A DNA stretch of 64,000 bases, from contig CAZFBS010000003.1 of NCBI GenBank assembly GCA_964517265.1, positions 136,870 through 200,869 of the forward strand. Direction: 5' to 3'. The notes beneath the pieces are model-generated. The model saw only the letters and a program-made list of their open reading frames with translations. It did not search any database and had not been told where the DNA came from. The position numbers and the translations under genes were made by a program. Shown one piece after another: positions 44,121-52,492 of the stretch (the stretch's first letter is position 1; each line of letters begins with the position of its first letter). The DNA comes from REEP01 sp964517265. Lineage in GTDB: Bacteria; Pseudomonadota; Alphaproteobacteria; Rhodospirillales; Defluviicoccaceae.

Positions 44121-45407
44121 ATGGACATTCTCGATAAGCACGCGGCAACGTGGGAGCGCTATCGCCTCGTCACCGCAACCGGGCAGGATCCTTTCAGCGT
44201 CTGCTTCGATGAGGTCCTCTCGCCGACACAAGCCCGTGTCGGCGAGAAGACAATCCTGCTCTTTGGCACCAACAACTATCTTGGCCTGACGTTCGATCCC
44301 CCGTGCGTCGATGCCGCCATCGCGGCGCTGAGAAGCCACGGCACCGGGACCACCGGCTCGCGCATTGCGAACGGCACTTTTGCCCTGCACCGCGCTCTTG
44401 AGCGACGAATCGCCGCATTCATGAAACGCCGGAGCGCGATTGTCTTTTCAACCGGCTATCAAGCCAATCTGGGAATGATTGCCGGACTGGCGGGCCCCAA
44501 AGACATCGTTCTGATCGACGCCGATTCGCATGCAAGCATCTACGACGCCTGCCATCTCAGTCGTGCCCAAGTGATTCGCTTCCGCCACAACGACCCGGCG
44601 GATCTCGATCGACGCCTGACCCGCCTCGGCAGCCACCCCGGTTGCCGGCTGATCGTTGTCGAGGGTCTGTACAGCATGCTCGGCGATCAGGCACCGCTGG
44701 GTGCGTTTGCCGAAGTGAAGCGGCGGCACGGCGCATTCCTTCTGGTCGATGAAGCACATTCGCTATGTGTCCTTGGCAAGAACGGGCGCGGCGCCGCCGA
44801 AGAACAGCACGTCGAGGACGAGATCGACTTCGTCGTCGGCACCTTTAGCAAAAGTCTTGGCGCCGGCGGCGGCTTCGGTGCATCAAATCACCCACGATTC
44901 GACATCCTGCGACTGGTCAGCCGTCCCTACATGTATACCGCCGCCGGCTCGCCTGCCGAGGTCGCTTCGGTCAGCGCGGCACTCGAACGCATCGAAAGCG
45001 ATCCTGAGCTCAGGGATCGGCTTTGGCGCAACGTCAAGAACTTCTACCGCGGCCTACAGGACCTGGACTGCGAGATCGCTTCCGCGCCCGGCCCCATCAT
45101 CGCCCTGCGCTTCAAGGATGAAGCGGAAGCGATTGAAATGTGGAACCGTTTGTTTGTGCACGGCGTGTATGTCAATCTGGCTTTGCCTCCCGGCACCCCC
45201 GACGGCGCATCTCTGCTGCGCGCGAGCATTACCGCCGGCCATACCGAAGAAGATATCGCTCGTGCCTTGGCCTGCTTTGCGGCAACCCTGGCGGATCCGT
45301 CCTCGGCGTCGCGATCGCCGGTGGCGCCGGCCGCCGGAGTTCTTGCAACCACGCGATCCTCATCGGACTGCGCCGCGTCGATACAGCCGCCACAACAGCG
45401 CGGGTGA
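44121..45407 (+). CDS. spt: Serine palmitoyltransferase (alpha-oxoamine synthase family)
   Basis: PLP-dependent enzyme condensing serine with an acyl thioester to 3-ketosphinganine, first committed step of sphingolipids. It has GTNNYLGLTFDP, SHGTGTTGSRIANGTFALH, LVDEAHSLCVLGKNGRG (Asp210) and the Schiff-base Lys244 in GTFSKSLGAGGGF. The distinction from KBL or BioF paralogues rests on the adjacent ACP, reductase and acyl ligase. 428 residues; a Ser/Pro/Ala-rich tail of about 40 residues overlaps the 3' end of the converging gene by 48 bases. Confidence 0.9.
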   Translation: MDILDKHAATWERYRLVTATGQDPFSVCFDEVLSPTQARVGEKTILLFGTNNYLGLTFDPPCVDAAIAALRSHGTGTTGSRIANGTFALHRALERRIAAFMKRRSAIVFSTGYQANLGMIAGLAGPKDIVLIDADSHASIYDACHLSRAQVIRFRHNDPADLDRRLTRLGSHPGCRLIVVEGLYSMLGDQAPLGAFAEVKRRHGAFLLVDEAHSLCVLGKNGRGAAEEQHVEDEIDFVVGTFSKSLGAGGGFGASNHPRFDILRLVSRPYMYTAAGSPAEVASVSAALERIESDPELRDRLWRNVKNFYRGLQDLDCEIASAPGPIIALRFKDEAEAIEMWNRLFVHGVYVNLALPPGTPDGASLLRASITAGHTEEDIARALACFAATLADPSSASRSPVAPAAGVLATTRSSSDCAASIQPPQQRG

Positions 45408-46268
45408 GGCAAGAATTGGGTGCCGCCGCTGCCAAGCGGACAGCTCGATCGCCACGGCGCTATGCCGTTCGATCTTCCATATCAGGTAGTCTGCGCCTCC
45501 CTCGAAGGTGAAGGCGGCCTTGATCAGACGCAGGATCGCCAGCAACTTGCCCGCCACCGGCCGCATCCGCCAGCGCAGGCGAGCACGAAAGCGCTGGCCG
45601 GGGCTGGGTGTATGGGCGTCACTTGTGATCAACGCAGCGATCCGGTCGTAGCGTGATGAGTCGGCGGCATACAGTTCGACGGCTCGCAATTTTGCTTCGG
45701 CGCGAAGTTCGCTGCCATAGGTCCGAGTGAACGCTTCGACCCAGAGAGCGCCAGCGGTCGGTTGAAGATGGAACAGAGGCCGGGTTTCCTCCACGAGGGT
45801 CACCGCCGCGGCCGCGAGCGCGGCGGCAATTCGCCGCCGGACGGAGTCGTCGCGTGCCCACAGCAGCGCGCACGGCTGGGCAAATCGGCCCCAGAAATAG
45901 GGCTCGAAGGTCGAGCCCGCCGTGCGGCGCCCGAAGGCGGCCAGAGACACGATGGAGCATTTGGCGTACAGCGTCCGGCCGGCGACGACCTTCCGGGCGT
46001 GATACACGTTTGGCGGCAGGACGAGGTTGGCTGCCCGTGCCAACAGGCCGGGGTGCACAGCCGCATAACTGTCGACGAGTAGGTACAAATCCAGCAGTCG
46101 TTCCTCCACCACCTGATCCCGAAGACAGGATCCGTGAAACAGCACCGCTGCGACGCCGCTTCCCCACTCCTCCCGCAGCAAAGTGGCCATTGCCACCGCT
46201 TCCGGCGGAACCTCGCGAGACAGCTCTGCAGCAATAAGTTGTTCAACTGCCTCCAGATGCAACGACAT
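45360..46268 (-). CDS. Tam41-like nucleotidyltransferase (putative CDP-ceramide synthase)
   Basis: A 302-residue protein with a nucleotidyltransferase-fold core: VLFHGSCLRDQVVEERLLDL then YLLVDSYAAVHPG, the GS...DLYLLVD pattern seen in Tam41/Mmp37, a mitochondrial CDP-diacylglycerol synthase. The later blocks YAKCSIVSLAAFGRR and YFWGRFAQPCALLWARDD also recall Tam41 (IVS... and the GRFQKP-like segment). The family assignment is by motif. Downstream of a lipid kinase and a CDP-alcohol transferase, it likely activates ceramide phosphate with CTP. Function is inference; no cofactor or substrate is shown. Confidence 0.6.
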   Translation of the reverse strand: MSLHLEAVEQLIAAELSREVPPEAVAMATLLREEWGSGVAAVLFHGSCLRDQVVEERLLDLYLLVDSYAAVHPGLLARAANLVLPPNVYHARKVVAGRTLYAKCSIVSLAAFGRRTAGSTFEPYFWGRFAQPCALLWARDDSVRRRIAAALAAAAVTLVEETRPLFHLQPTAGALWVEAFTRTYGSELRAEAKLRAVELYAADSSRYDRIAALITSDAHTPSPGQRFRARLRWRMRPVAGKLLAILRLIKAAFTFEGGADYLIWKIERHSAVAIELSAWQRRHPILASPALLWRLYRRGAVR

Positions 46269-46469
46269 CGACTTGCACGCCTTCTTTACCGAATTTTGGC
46301 AATCCGCCTGTGCGTCCCAGACGCAGGATGGAGAATCAGCCCTTCCCTGCGCCTACTCCGCTCGTTCCCGGCGATGCCGCCTTCGTCGGGGGCGGGATCA
46401 TTTTTTCCGGTGTGATCGTGCCGGATCGGATTGAATGACAACTAGGCTTCCTCATTAAATCTATTTTTC
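46269..46469. other. Intergenic gap, Tam41-like gene to lipid kinase
   Basis: 201 bases separate two genes on the same strand. The part near 46440-46485 is AT-rich. A terminator or internal promoter may be present; none is clear. Confidence 0.35.
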
Positions 46470-47432
46470 TCAAACCTTTACGAAGAGAAGTTCGCATGGC
46501 GCAGTAACCGTGACGAGACCTTCCGCCAGCGGCGCGAAGATCTCGCCATCCAGCGCGATAGCGCTGGTAAGACCGAGATCAAGGCGCTGCGCGCTGCCGC
46601 TCTCGTAATACTCTGCTGGCAGCGCCCGCCCGCCGCCGGCGAGCACCCGCGCACTTGCGCAGAGCAGCCGGGGCGGTGCGGCGGCTACGCTCGTGAAGCG
46701 AAGCGGGGCTGCGCCTTCTTGGTTCCAATAGGGCGTGATGCCGAAGGTCAACCGCTTGAGTGTCGTCACGAACATGAGAAGCCGCCGCGCCTCATCCACC
46801 GGGTTGCCGTCCCGCGCGAGCCCGATTCTCTCATCGCGCAGGACGCGGCGCTGGTGTCGCGGCTTTAGACCGTCGGCGAGGACCCGCATCACGGTCGACG
46901 TCAGCATAATCGGCCCGGGAATGCGCCTTCGCGCGTCTCGCACGGCATGATCGCAGACCGCGTGAGCAAGAGCACCGATTGCGAGAAACAGGCCGAACTG
47001 AGGGCCGACACCCGCAAGGTGATCGACACGCATCACGGCGCGTTTGCAAAGGCAGCGGTCGATTTCGCCTCCCGCAACCACGTCAAGCAACCGCCGCAGA
47101 CCCCGGGCAGGAGGGCCAGGTAGGCCAACGTCTCCCGCGATGAGGTTGGTGGTTCCGCCGGCAAGCACAGCAATTGACGGCAGCCGATCCAGGTTGAGCT
47201 TACCCAAAAGCGCGGTCAAAAGCCGCTGAACGGTCCCGTCGCCGCCGTTGATCGCCAGCACGTCGACCTGCTGGCGTACAAAGTCGGCAAGGATCGCCGT
47301 CGCCCCCGTGTTGTCGGCCCCGAGCCGCCGATGAACCACGTCAGCGCGGCCTCGAACGATTTCTTCGATCTCGGCAAATCCTGACCGGTTGCGCCGGCTG
47401 CGCGGGTTGCTGACCAGCCCGATCTTGGTCAC
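46470..47432 (-). CDS. LCB5/diacylglycerol-kinase-like lipid kinase (putative ceramide kinase, CpgB-like)
   Basis: A 320-residue lipid kinase of the DAGK-catalytic family: KIGLVSNPRSRRNRSGF at the N-terminus (NP..G loop), the nucleotide motif INGGDGTVQRLLTAL near residue 63, and LAGGTTNLIAGDVGL. The family includes eukaryotic LCB5 and ceramide kinases and a Caulobacter ceramide kinase, CpgB, as I recall. With serine palmitoyltransferase nearby, ceramide or sphinganine is the likely substrate. It overlaps the CDP-alcohol transferase gene by four bases. Confidence 0.82.
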   Translation of the reverse strand: MTKIGLVSNPRSRRNRSGFAEIEEIVRGRADVVHRRLGADNTGATAILADFVRQQVDVLAINGGDGTVQRLLTALLGKLNLDRLPSIAVLAGGTTNLIAGDVGLPGPPARGLRRLLDVVAGGEIDRCLCKRAVMRVDHLAGVGPQFGLFLAIGALAHAVCDHAVRDARRRIPGPIMLTSTVMRVLADGLKPRHQRRVLRDERIGLARDGNPVDEARRLLMFVTTLKRLTFGITPYWNQEGAAPLRFTSVAAAPPRLLCASARVLAGGGRALPAEYYESGSAQRLDLGLTSAIALDGEIFAPLAEGLVTVTAPCELLFVKV

Positions 47433-48640
47433 TCGGCGGCTTCAGTGAGCCAGGAGTGCAACGGCCGGCCGTCCCGCACGGTGAAGGCCGCCTGAGCCGA
47501 CTGCGTCAGGTGGACCAGAACACAAACAGCGGTCCAGGCGGCAATGGCAAGCAGACCGAGATCTGGCCGGCTGAACAGGGTCGCGACCGTCAGCAGAATG
47601 AGATTGGGATTGCGGCGGGACACGATCAGACGGAACCAGGAATCGAAGCGGCGCCAGACGTGGATGTGCATGCCGAAACGCCAGTTGAACCAACCTTCCA
47701 TGAGCCGCAGCAGGAGATACCCGCCGAGCACGAGAGCAAGCGCGCCGTTCAGGACCGTATCTGGGATCTCTGTCTGACCGGTGCTGCTCAGCCCGATCCA
47801 CCAGGCGACGTACCAGAAAGGGGGGTGGATCAGGTCGATGCCGTGATCCAGCAGGTGGCCGAATCGGCTGGAGGTCATCGTCACCCGGGCGAGTTTACCG
47901 TCGATGGTATCGAGCAGCGTCATCGTCCAACCGGCGGCGAGACCGCTCGCGAAATATCCGTTCTCGAACAGGAAATAGGCCAGAACGACCAGCCCGAGGC
48001 TGCACAGCGTCACAATGTTGGGATGGAGCCGCAGGCGAGCGCACGCCTTGGTCGCCCAATACGCGGGCACCGGCCACAGATACTTGGTGACCAGATCGGT
48101 TACCCCCTTATACGTTCCGAGATAGATACGCCACTCGATCGCCCGCACGCGCTCTGGCGTCGCCCGCATCGCATAAGGCACCTCGCGTTTGCGCAGCTGA
48201 CTCCAGTAGCTTGAACAAAGCTCCTGCGGACGAACGGTCTCAAGACCGTGAGGCATGTTTCCGGCCTCGCCCCGCTCCAGCCAGGTTGCTACCGCCTCGG
48301 CCCGCCCTGCCGGTACGACGGCGGCGAGCGCCTCCCCCTCGCTATGCTCGTTGCCGACAAGCACGATGTCACGCGCCGCCACCCGGGCATCCCATAGCGC
48401 CTCTACGAGGGGCTGGTCGATGACGGCGTCGGCGCGCACCAAGACCACGCGTCCGCCGTCGGCGGTGCCCGATTCCGGCGCCCCCGATTTTCTGGCCTTC
48501 GCCGCCTTCTCAAACGCCTTCGCGAGCCGCGCGGCCGGGTGCGCAGTCCAGATCCGCAGATCACATTGTCCCACCAATTGCACCCGCATGAACGACTCGG
48601 GCGGCCGGACGTTCGAACCGGTGGCGGCCGTGTTCGTCAA
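47429..48640 (-). CDS. CDP-alcohol phosphatidyltransferase with N-terminal extra domain
   Basis: A 403-residue protein. The C-terminal half is a CDP-alcohol transferase of about six helices with the full signature D-G-x2-A-R-x8-G-x3-D-x3-D (DGKLARVTMTSSRFGHLLD, then HGID). The N-terminal 170 residues look like a degenerate NTP-transferase or Rossmann domain (VVLVRADAVIDQPLVEALWD). The start is a TTG at 48640: GGAAGGAGGAG sits six bases before it, far better than any ATG. With a neighbouring kinase and CTP transferase, it probably adds a head group to CDP-ceramide. It overlaps the kinase gene. Confidence 0.8.
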   Translation of the reverse strand: MTNTAATGSNVRPPESFMRVQLVGQCDLRIWTAHPAARLAKAFEKAAKARKSGAPESGTADGGRVVLVRADAVIDQPLVEALWDARVAARDIVLVGNEHSEGEALAAVVPAGRAEAVATWLERGEAGNMPHGLETVRPQELCSSYWSQLRKREVPYAMRATPERVRAIEWRIYLGTYKGVTDLVTKYLWPVPAYWATKACARLRLHPNIVTLCSLGLVVLAYFLFENGYFASGLAAGWTMTLLDTIDGKLARVTMTSSRFGHLLDHGIDLIHPPFWYVAWWIGLSSTGQTEIPDTVLNGALALVLGGYLLLRLMEGWFNWRFGMHIHVWRRFDSWFRLIVSRRNPNLILLTVATLFSRPDLGLLAIAAWTAVCVLVHLTQSAQAAFTVRDGRPLHSWLTEAAE

Positions 48641-48733
48641 GACAGAACTCCTCCTTCCTGTAAAACGTCGAGAGAGATCAATCCCCCTTGTGGCGTCAAG
48701 AACCATTTGACGCGAGGGGCGGGTACATCGGCA

Positions 48734-49798
48734 TCAGGTTCTCAGGACGAGGACGCTGATGAGACACGTCATGACGATCTTCGGAGACCAGCTAGCAAGC
48801 CAGCCCGGCACCCATCCGGCTTCAGCGACAGCAAGAAGCACTCCATCGTAGATGAAGTAGCCGAACCCCAACGCCAGCCCGGAGAGCAGGTACAAGCTCG
48901 GTCCGCGGCGGATGTTCTCGGTCCTCGCCAGACCGACGGCAAGGAAAAGCATGATAATGGGTGAGAGAGGATTGGCGAGACGATCGTGAAACGAAGCGCG
49001 GTAGAGGTCGCTCGAAAACCGTCCAAAGCCATCGCTGGCGATGATCAAGCGAATGACGGACAGCGGAAGCTCCCGGGGATCGACCGCGAGCATGGCGAGC
49101 ACATCGAGACGAATCGGATGGGGCCAGGCAAGCTCGGCGATGACCTCCGGGCGAACATCATCGACTGCGCGCCGAACAACGTCGTGCAGGATCCAGCCGC
49201 CATCGACCTGTCGTGCCTCGGCCGCGTCCAACCGGTCAAGAATGTTCCCGCTCGCGTCGCGTCGGAACACTGTAAGGTCATGTAGCAGATCCGGCCGTTG
49301 CGGAAGCGCCGCCACACGCAAAACGTGATCATCGCTCAGCAGCCAGACACCGTCTTTTTCGGATGGCGCAACGCTCTGGCGTGCGGAAGGTCCGACACCC
49401 CATGCGCGCAACTCTGCGCTCGCAGCGGGGACGAGCTGATCGTCAACCAAGAATTGAGCGGCGAGCAACAGTCCCCCGGCTGGCAGCAGCGCCGCCATGA
49501 TCCGCCATGGCGACAGGCCGACACTCCACAAAGCCAGAAGTTCGCGATGGCGCTGCAGCGCCTCGAGAGTCAAGAGCGCCGCCAACAGGGCGGCGATCGC
49601 GATGAGCGCCGAGACCAGGCTGGGGAACCGCAGGAGAGAGTAGCGGACAAGCGCCCGCGTTAAGTCTCCACCGGACGCGATAACATCGGTGCTGTTCTCC
49701 AGAAGATCAAGGCCGAGCAGCAGACCGGTGAAGGTCAGCAAGGTCAGCGCGAAATAGCCGAGAAATCGGCGGCTGAGGTAACCCGTGGCAATTTTCAC
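48734..49798 (-). CDS. LptG-like permease (LptF/LptG family)
   Basis: A 354-residue membrane protein with six helices (about 15-35, 55-78, 98-120, 270-290, 300-320, 325-345) and a periplasmic domain between helices three and four. LptF/LptG proteins form the ABC-permease half of the lipopolysaccharide-type exporter. The GTG at 49798 overlaps the preceding LptF-like stop (GTGA), which fixes the start; the longer frame to 49915 would reach into LptF. No lptB-like ATPase gene follows in this operon. Confidence 0.85.
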   Translation of the reverse strand: MKIATGYLSRRFLGYFALTLLTFTGLLLGLDLLENSTDVIASGGDLTRALVRYSLLRFPSLVSALIAIAALLAALLTLEALQRHRELLALWSVGLSPWRIMAALLPAGGLLLAAQFLVDDQLVPAASAELRAWGVGPSARQSVAPSEKDGVWLLSDDHVLRVAALPQRPDLLHDLTVFRRDASGNILDRLDAAEARQVDGGWILHDVVRRAVDDVRPEVIAELAWPHPIRLDVLAMLAVDPRELPLSVIRLIIASDGFGRFSSDLYRASFHDRLANPLSPIIMLFLAVGLARTENIRRGPSLYLLSGLALGFGYFIYDGVLLAVAEAGWVPGWLASWSPKIVMTCLISVLVLRT

Positions 49799-50994
49799 GG
49801 CAGATCGCGAGCGAGCGTGGTGAACGGGCGCACTCGTCCCGACGGCGGCCGGATGCTCGGCCAGTGAGCCAGATAGACGAACAAGACGAGGCTGATCAGG
49901 GTGACCGCGAGCCACGGCAGCCAGAGCGCGAGCACCGGCTGCGCGTTACCGGCGGCAACCAGCGCTTCTCCCACTTGCAGAAGCTCGTTGTAGGCAATCA
50001 AGGCAAGAACTCCGAGCGCCACCCGGTGCGGATGCTGCCGGCGGCGACCGCCGAGGGCGAATGGAAGCGCGAAGAAGGGAAGAATTCCGATCGAGGCAAT
50101 CCGGACCAGCCTGCCGTGAAATTCAGCGGCCAGCGCATCGTCTCCGGCCTCGCCCGGCACCGCGAGCCGCCGCTCCCAGAGTTCCGGGAGAGTGAGGTCA
50201 CGTGCATCGTGTCCACGTGGGCGAAAGACGTCCGTCTGTTCCGAGCCGACCGTCGTCGTGAACCGCTCGAAGCGGACAACCTCGGCAGACGCGGGTGTGT
50301 TCGCGGCGCCGATCGGCACGCGCATGTCGGTGCCGTGCAGGAAGGTAACGATCGTGGGTCGGGTCGGGTCGGGGTCTTCCACCTGTGCGAAGGGGGCGGT
50401 GATCAGCCGCGATGTCCCCGCGCTGCTCTCCTGGTAAACGAACACCTTGGCGAACTGCTTGTGGTCGAGAGAGATCTGCTCGACCAGAACCGTGGCATCC
50501 TCGACTTTGGTAAAAATACCTTCTTTCAGCACATCGGGTGGGGCGACGGCATTTTTCACGGTGAAGGCGGCGGCGCGATAAGCATAGCGGCCGAGCGGCT
50601 GGATGTGTCCGAAGACCGACCAGCCAATCAGCACGCCGGCGATCGCGAGGATGAGGATGGGCCGGGCGAGGCGAAAAAGGCTGAAGCCTGCGGCCTGAAA
50701 GGCATCCATTTCCCGGTCGCGATGAAGCCGGCTGAAGGTGAGCAGGACCGCAAGAAAAAGACCAAGCGGCAACGCCAAGCCCAGGTAGTGGGGCACCAGG
50801 TAGACCAGCATCGGGAGCAGGCCGGAGAGCGAGCCGCGCACCGCAAAAATCATGTCGAGCAGCCGCAGCGCGCGCTCGATCAACAGCAGGAGCAGCGCAA
50901 CCAGCAGTGTTGCCACCAGCGGGCCAATCATCCGCCGAACGATGTAGCGGTCGACGATGGGAAGGGTAAGCGAAGGCAATTCAGGCTTCCACAT
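49795..50994 (-). CDS. LptF-like permease (LptF/LptG family)
   Basis: A 399-residue six-helix permease of the LptF family: IVDRYIVRRMIGPLVATLLV, ERALRLLDMIFAVRGS, and the usual periplasmic beta-jellyroll with DATVLVEQISLD in the middle, then HRVALGVLALIAYNELLQVG. It pairs with the LptG-like gene downstream. The ATG at 50994 (MWKPELPSL) is chosen. It may move ceramide-type lipids rather than lipopolysaccharide, given the neighbours; that is inference. Confidence 0.85.
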   Translation of the reverse strand: MWKPELPSLTLPIVDRYIVRRMIGPLVATLLVALLLLLIERALRLLDMIFAVRGSLSGLLPMLVYLVPHYLGLALPLGLFLAVLLTFSRLHRDREMDAFQAAGFSLFRLARPILILAIAGVLIGWSVFGHIQPLGRYAYRAAAFTVKNAVAPPDVLKEGIFTKVEDATVLVEQISLDHKQFAKVFVYQESSAGTSRLITAPFAQVEDPDPTRPTIVTFLHGTDMRVPIGAANTPASAEVVRFERFTTTVGSEQTDVFRPRGHDARDLTLPELWERRLAVPGEAGDDALAAEFHGRLVRIASIGILPFFALPFALGGRRRQHPHRVALGVLALIAYNELLQVGEALVAAGNAQPVLALWLPWLAVTLISLVLFVYLAHWPSIRPPSGRVRPFTTLARDLP

Positions 50995-51189
50995 TGTCCG
51001 GAAACCGCCGGCCACCGAGCCGGTGTCCATTGATGCCTTGCGTCTTGGCGGACAGGAAACGAGCATGGACATCCGACAGCAGCGCCCTCAGCATCGCTTG
51101 CGCAGTGCGCACCAGCATTGTCCGGTGCGCGATATTGGCGAAGGGGAAGGGAGCGTCGGGAGCATCGAATTTGTGGATTTTCGGATTCA

Positions 51190-52251
51190 TCAATTCTCCG
51201 TAACGACCGCGGCCGATGTCCCTTGGCAGGACATTTGCGGTGCCGGTGTTCCGCAGGACGGCCCCGGGATTGCTGCGGCGGCGGCACCGCCGCGCGGCAG
51301 CCCGCCAAAGCCGCGACCGATTCGAAAGCTTCGGACGCTCCCGCCAACAAACGCATGTGATGCGGCATCGTAATGATGTGCGACGAGCGAAACCTCCCAA
51401 TCCTTTTCGCCATCGATCACTTTGAGCATGTGGTACTGTGCCCCGCTGTCGGCCTTTCCGGCTCGCGGCATTGCCGCCGCCGGGGCGACACCAAGCACCG
51501 GGACGGGACCGTTTGGCCCCGAAACCGTGGCCGTGCGAGAATGGTGATCGTGCCCGTGCAGGATCAGCTCGGCTCCGGCCCGGCGGATCACCGCACGTAA
51601 CTCGGCCGCGTCCGTCAATCGCTTGCGGCGACGGCCGGTTTCGTCGATCGGCGAATGGTGCACCAGGATGACGCGAAACAATCCCTCCTTTGCGAGCCTG
51701 GTCAGCTGGTGTTCGAGCCGGTCGAGTTGCGCCGCGCCGAGCCGGCCTTGGGCCAGGAACAACCTGGTTGGAACCGCACTCGAGAGGCCGATGAACGCCA
51801 CGAAAGACCGGCGGCGCACCCACGGAAAATCCGTAAAATCGGTCGGCGCTTGCGGCGGCGATCCGGCAGATTCGGAAGACATGTACTCCGCCCACGCCGC
51901 CCAAGAACGCCCCCATTGCAGCGGGACGTAGGCGTCGTGATTGCCGGGCACAAGGCTAACCTGACTGGGACCGCCGAACGCGTACAACTGGCGTTCCGCT
52001 TCCTTGAATTCGATCGGAAGCGCCAGCGTCGTCAGATCGCCCGTAATCACGACATGGTCCGGCTTGAGCTGGGCGAGATCGGTCCGGAGACGATCGAGAA
52101 TTTCCGGCCGATAGCGATGGCGCCGGTGCATCCGCCAAGCCAGAAATCCGAGCAGGCGCTTGTTGAGCAGCCCGCGGATTGGGGGCGGCGTGTGCAGCGC
52201 CACGTGCAGATCGGACAGGTGCGCGAACGAAAAACGACCGTGGATCAAGGG
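51190..52251 (-). CDS. Calcineurin-like metallophosphoesterase
   Basis: A binuclear-metal phosphoesterase with FSFAHLSDLHV (Asp, His), DHVVITGDLTT (Asp), SLVPGNHDAY (Asn, His), RVILVHHSPI (His) and LILHGHDHHS (His, His). 353 residues. The family includes LpxH-type and CDP-alcohol or phospholipid hydrolases. No ATG fits; a TTG at 52251 (L-I-H-G-R-F-S) is the likely start, and a longer frame to 52506 would overlap the divergent gene. It opens the minus-strand head-group operon, so a lipid phosphate or CDP-lipid is a plausible substrate. The tail of about 70 residues is low-complexity. Confidence 0.83.
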   Translation of the reverse strand, partial: PLIHGRFSFAHLSDLHVALHTPPPIRGLLNKRLLGFLAWRMHRRHRYRPEILDRLRTDLAQLKPDHVVITGDLTTLALPIEFKEAERQLYAFGGPSQVSLVPGNHDAYVPLQWGRSWAAWAEYMSSESAGSPPQAPTDFTDFPWVRRRSFVAFIGLSSAVPTRLFLAQGRLGAAQLDRLEHQLTRLAKEGLFRVILVHHSPIDETGRRRKRLTDAAELRAVIRRAGAELILHGHDHHSRTATVSGPNGPVPVLGVAPAAAMPRAGKADSGAQYHMLKVIDGEKDWEVSLVAHHYDAASHAFVGGSVRSFRIGRGFGGLPRGGAAAAAIPGPSCGTPAPQMSCQGTSAAVVTEN

Positions 52252-52492
52252 TACGCGGAACCTAAAATTTTGCAAGCGACAGGAAGCCTCTTGATTCCGA
52301 CCCGAACCTACCTTGTAACTTAGCAATCTGTCGAGGCATTGACGGACGAGGCAAAGGGAGCGTTCTAGGACCGGCGCGCCCTTCGCTCGCGATTTTTTGA
52401 TGACCAGCAGTCCAATGGGGGTTCCCGTAGATGAATTCGACGTGCCTTGGGTCGACAGGCGCCCCCTGCCGAGCGCATAGGGACCAACCGGA

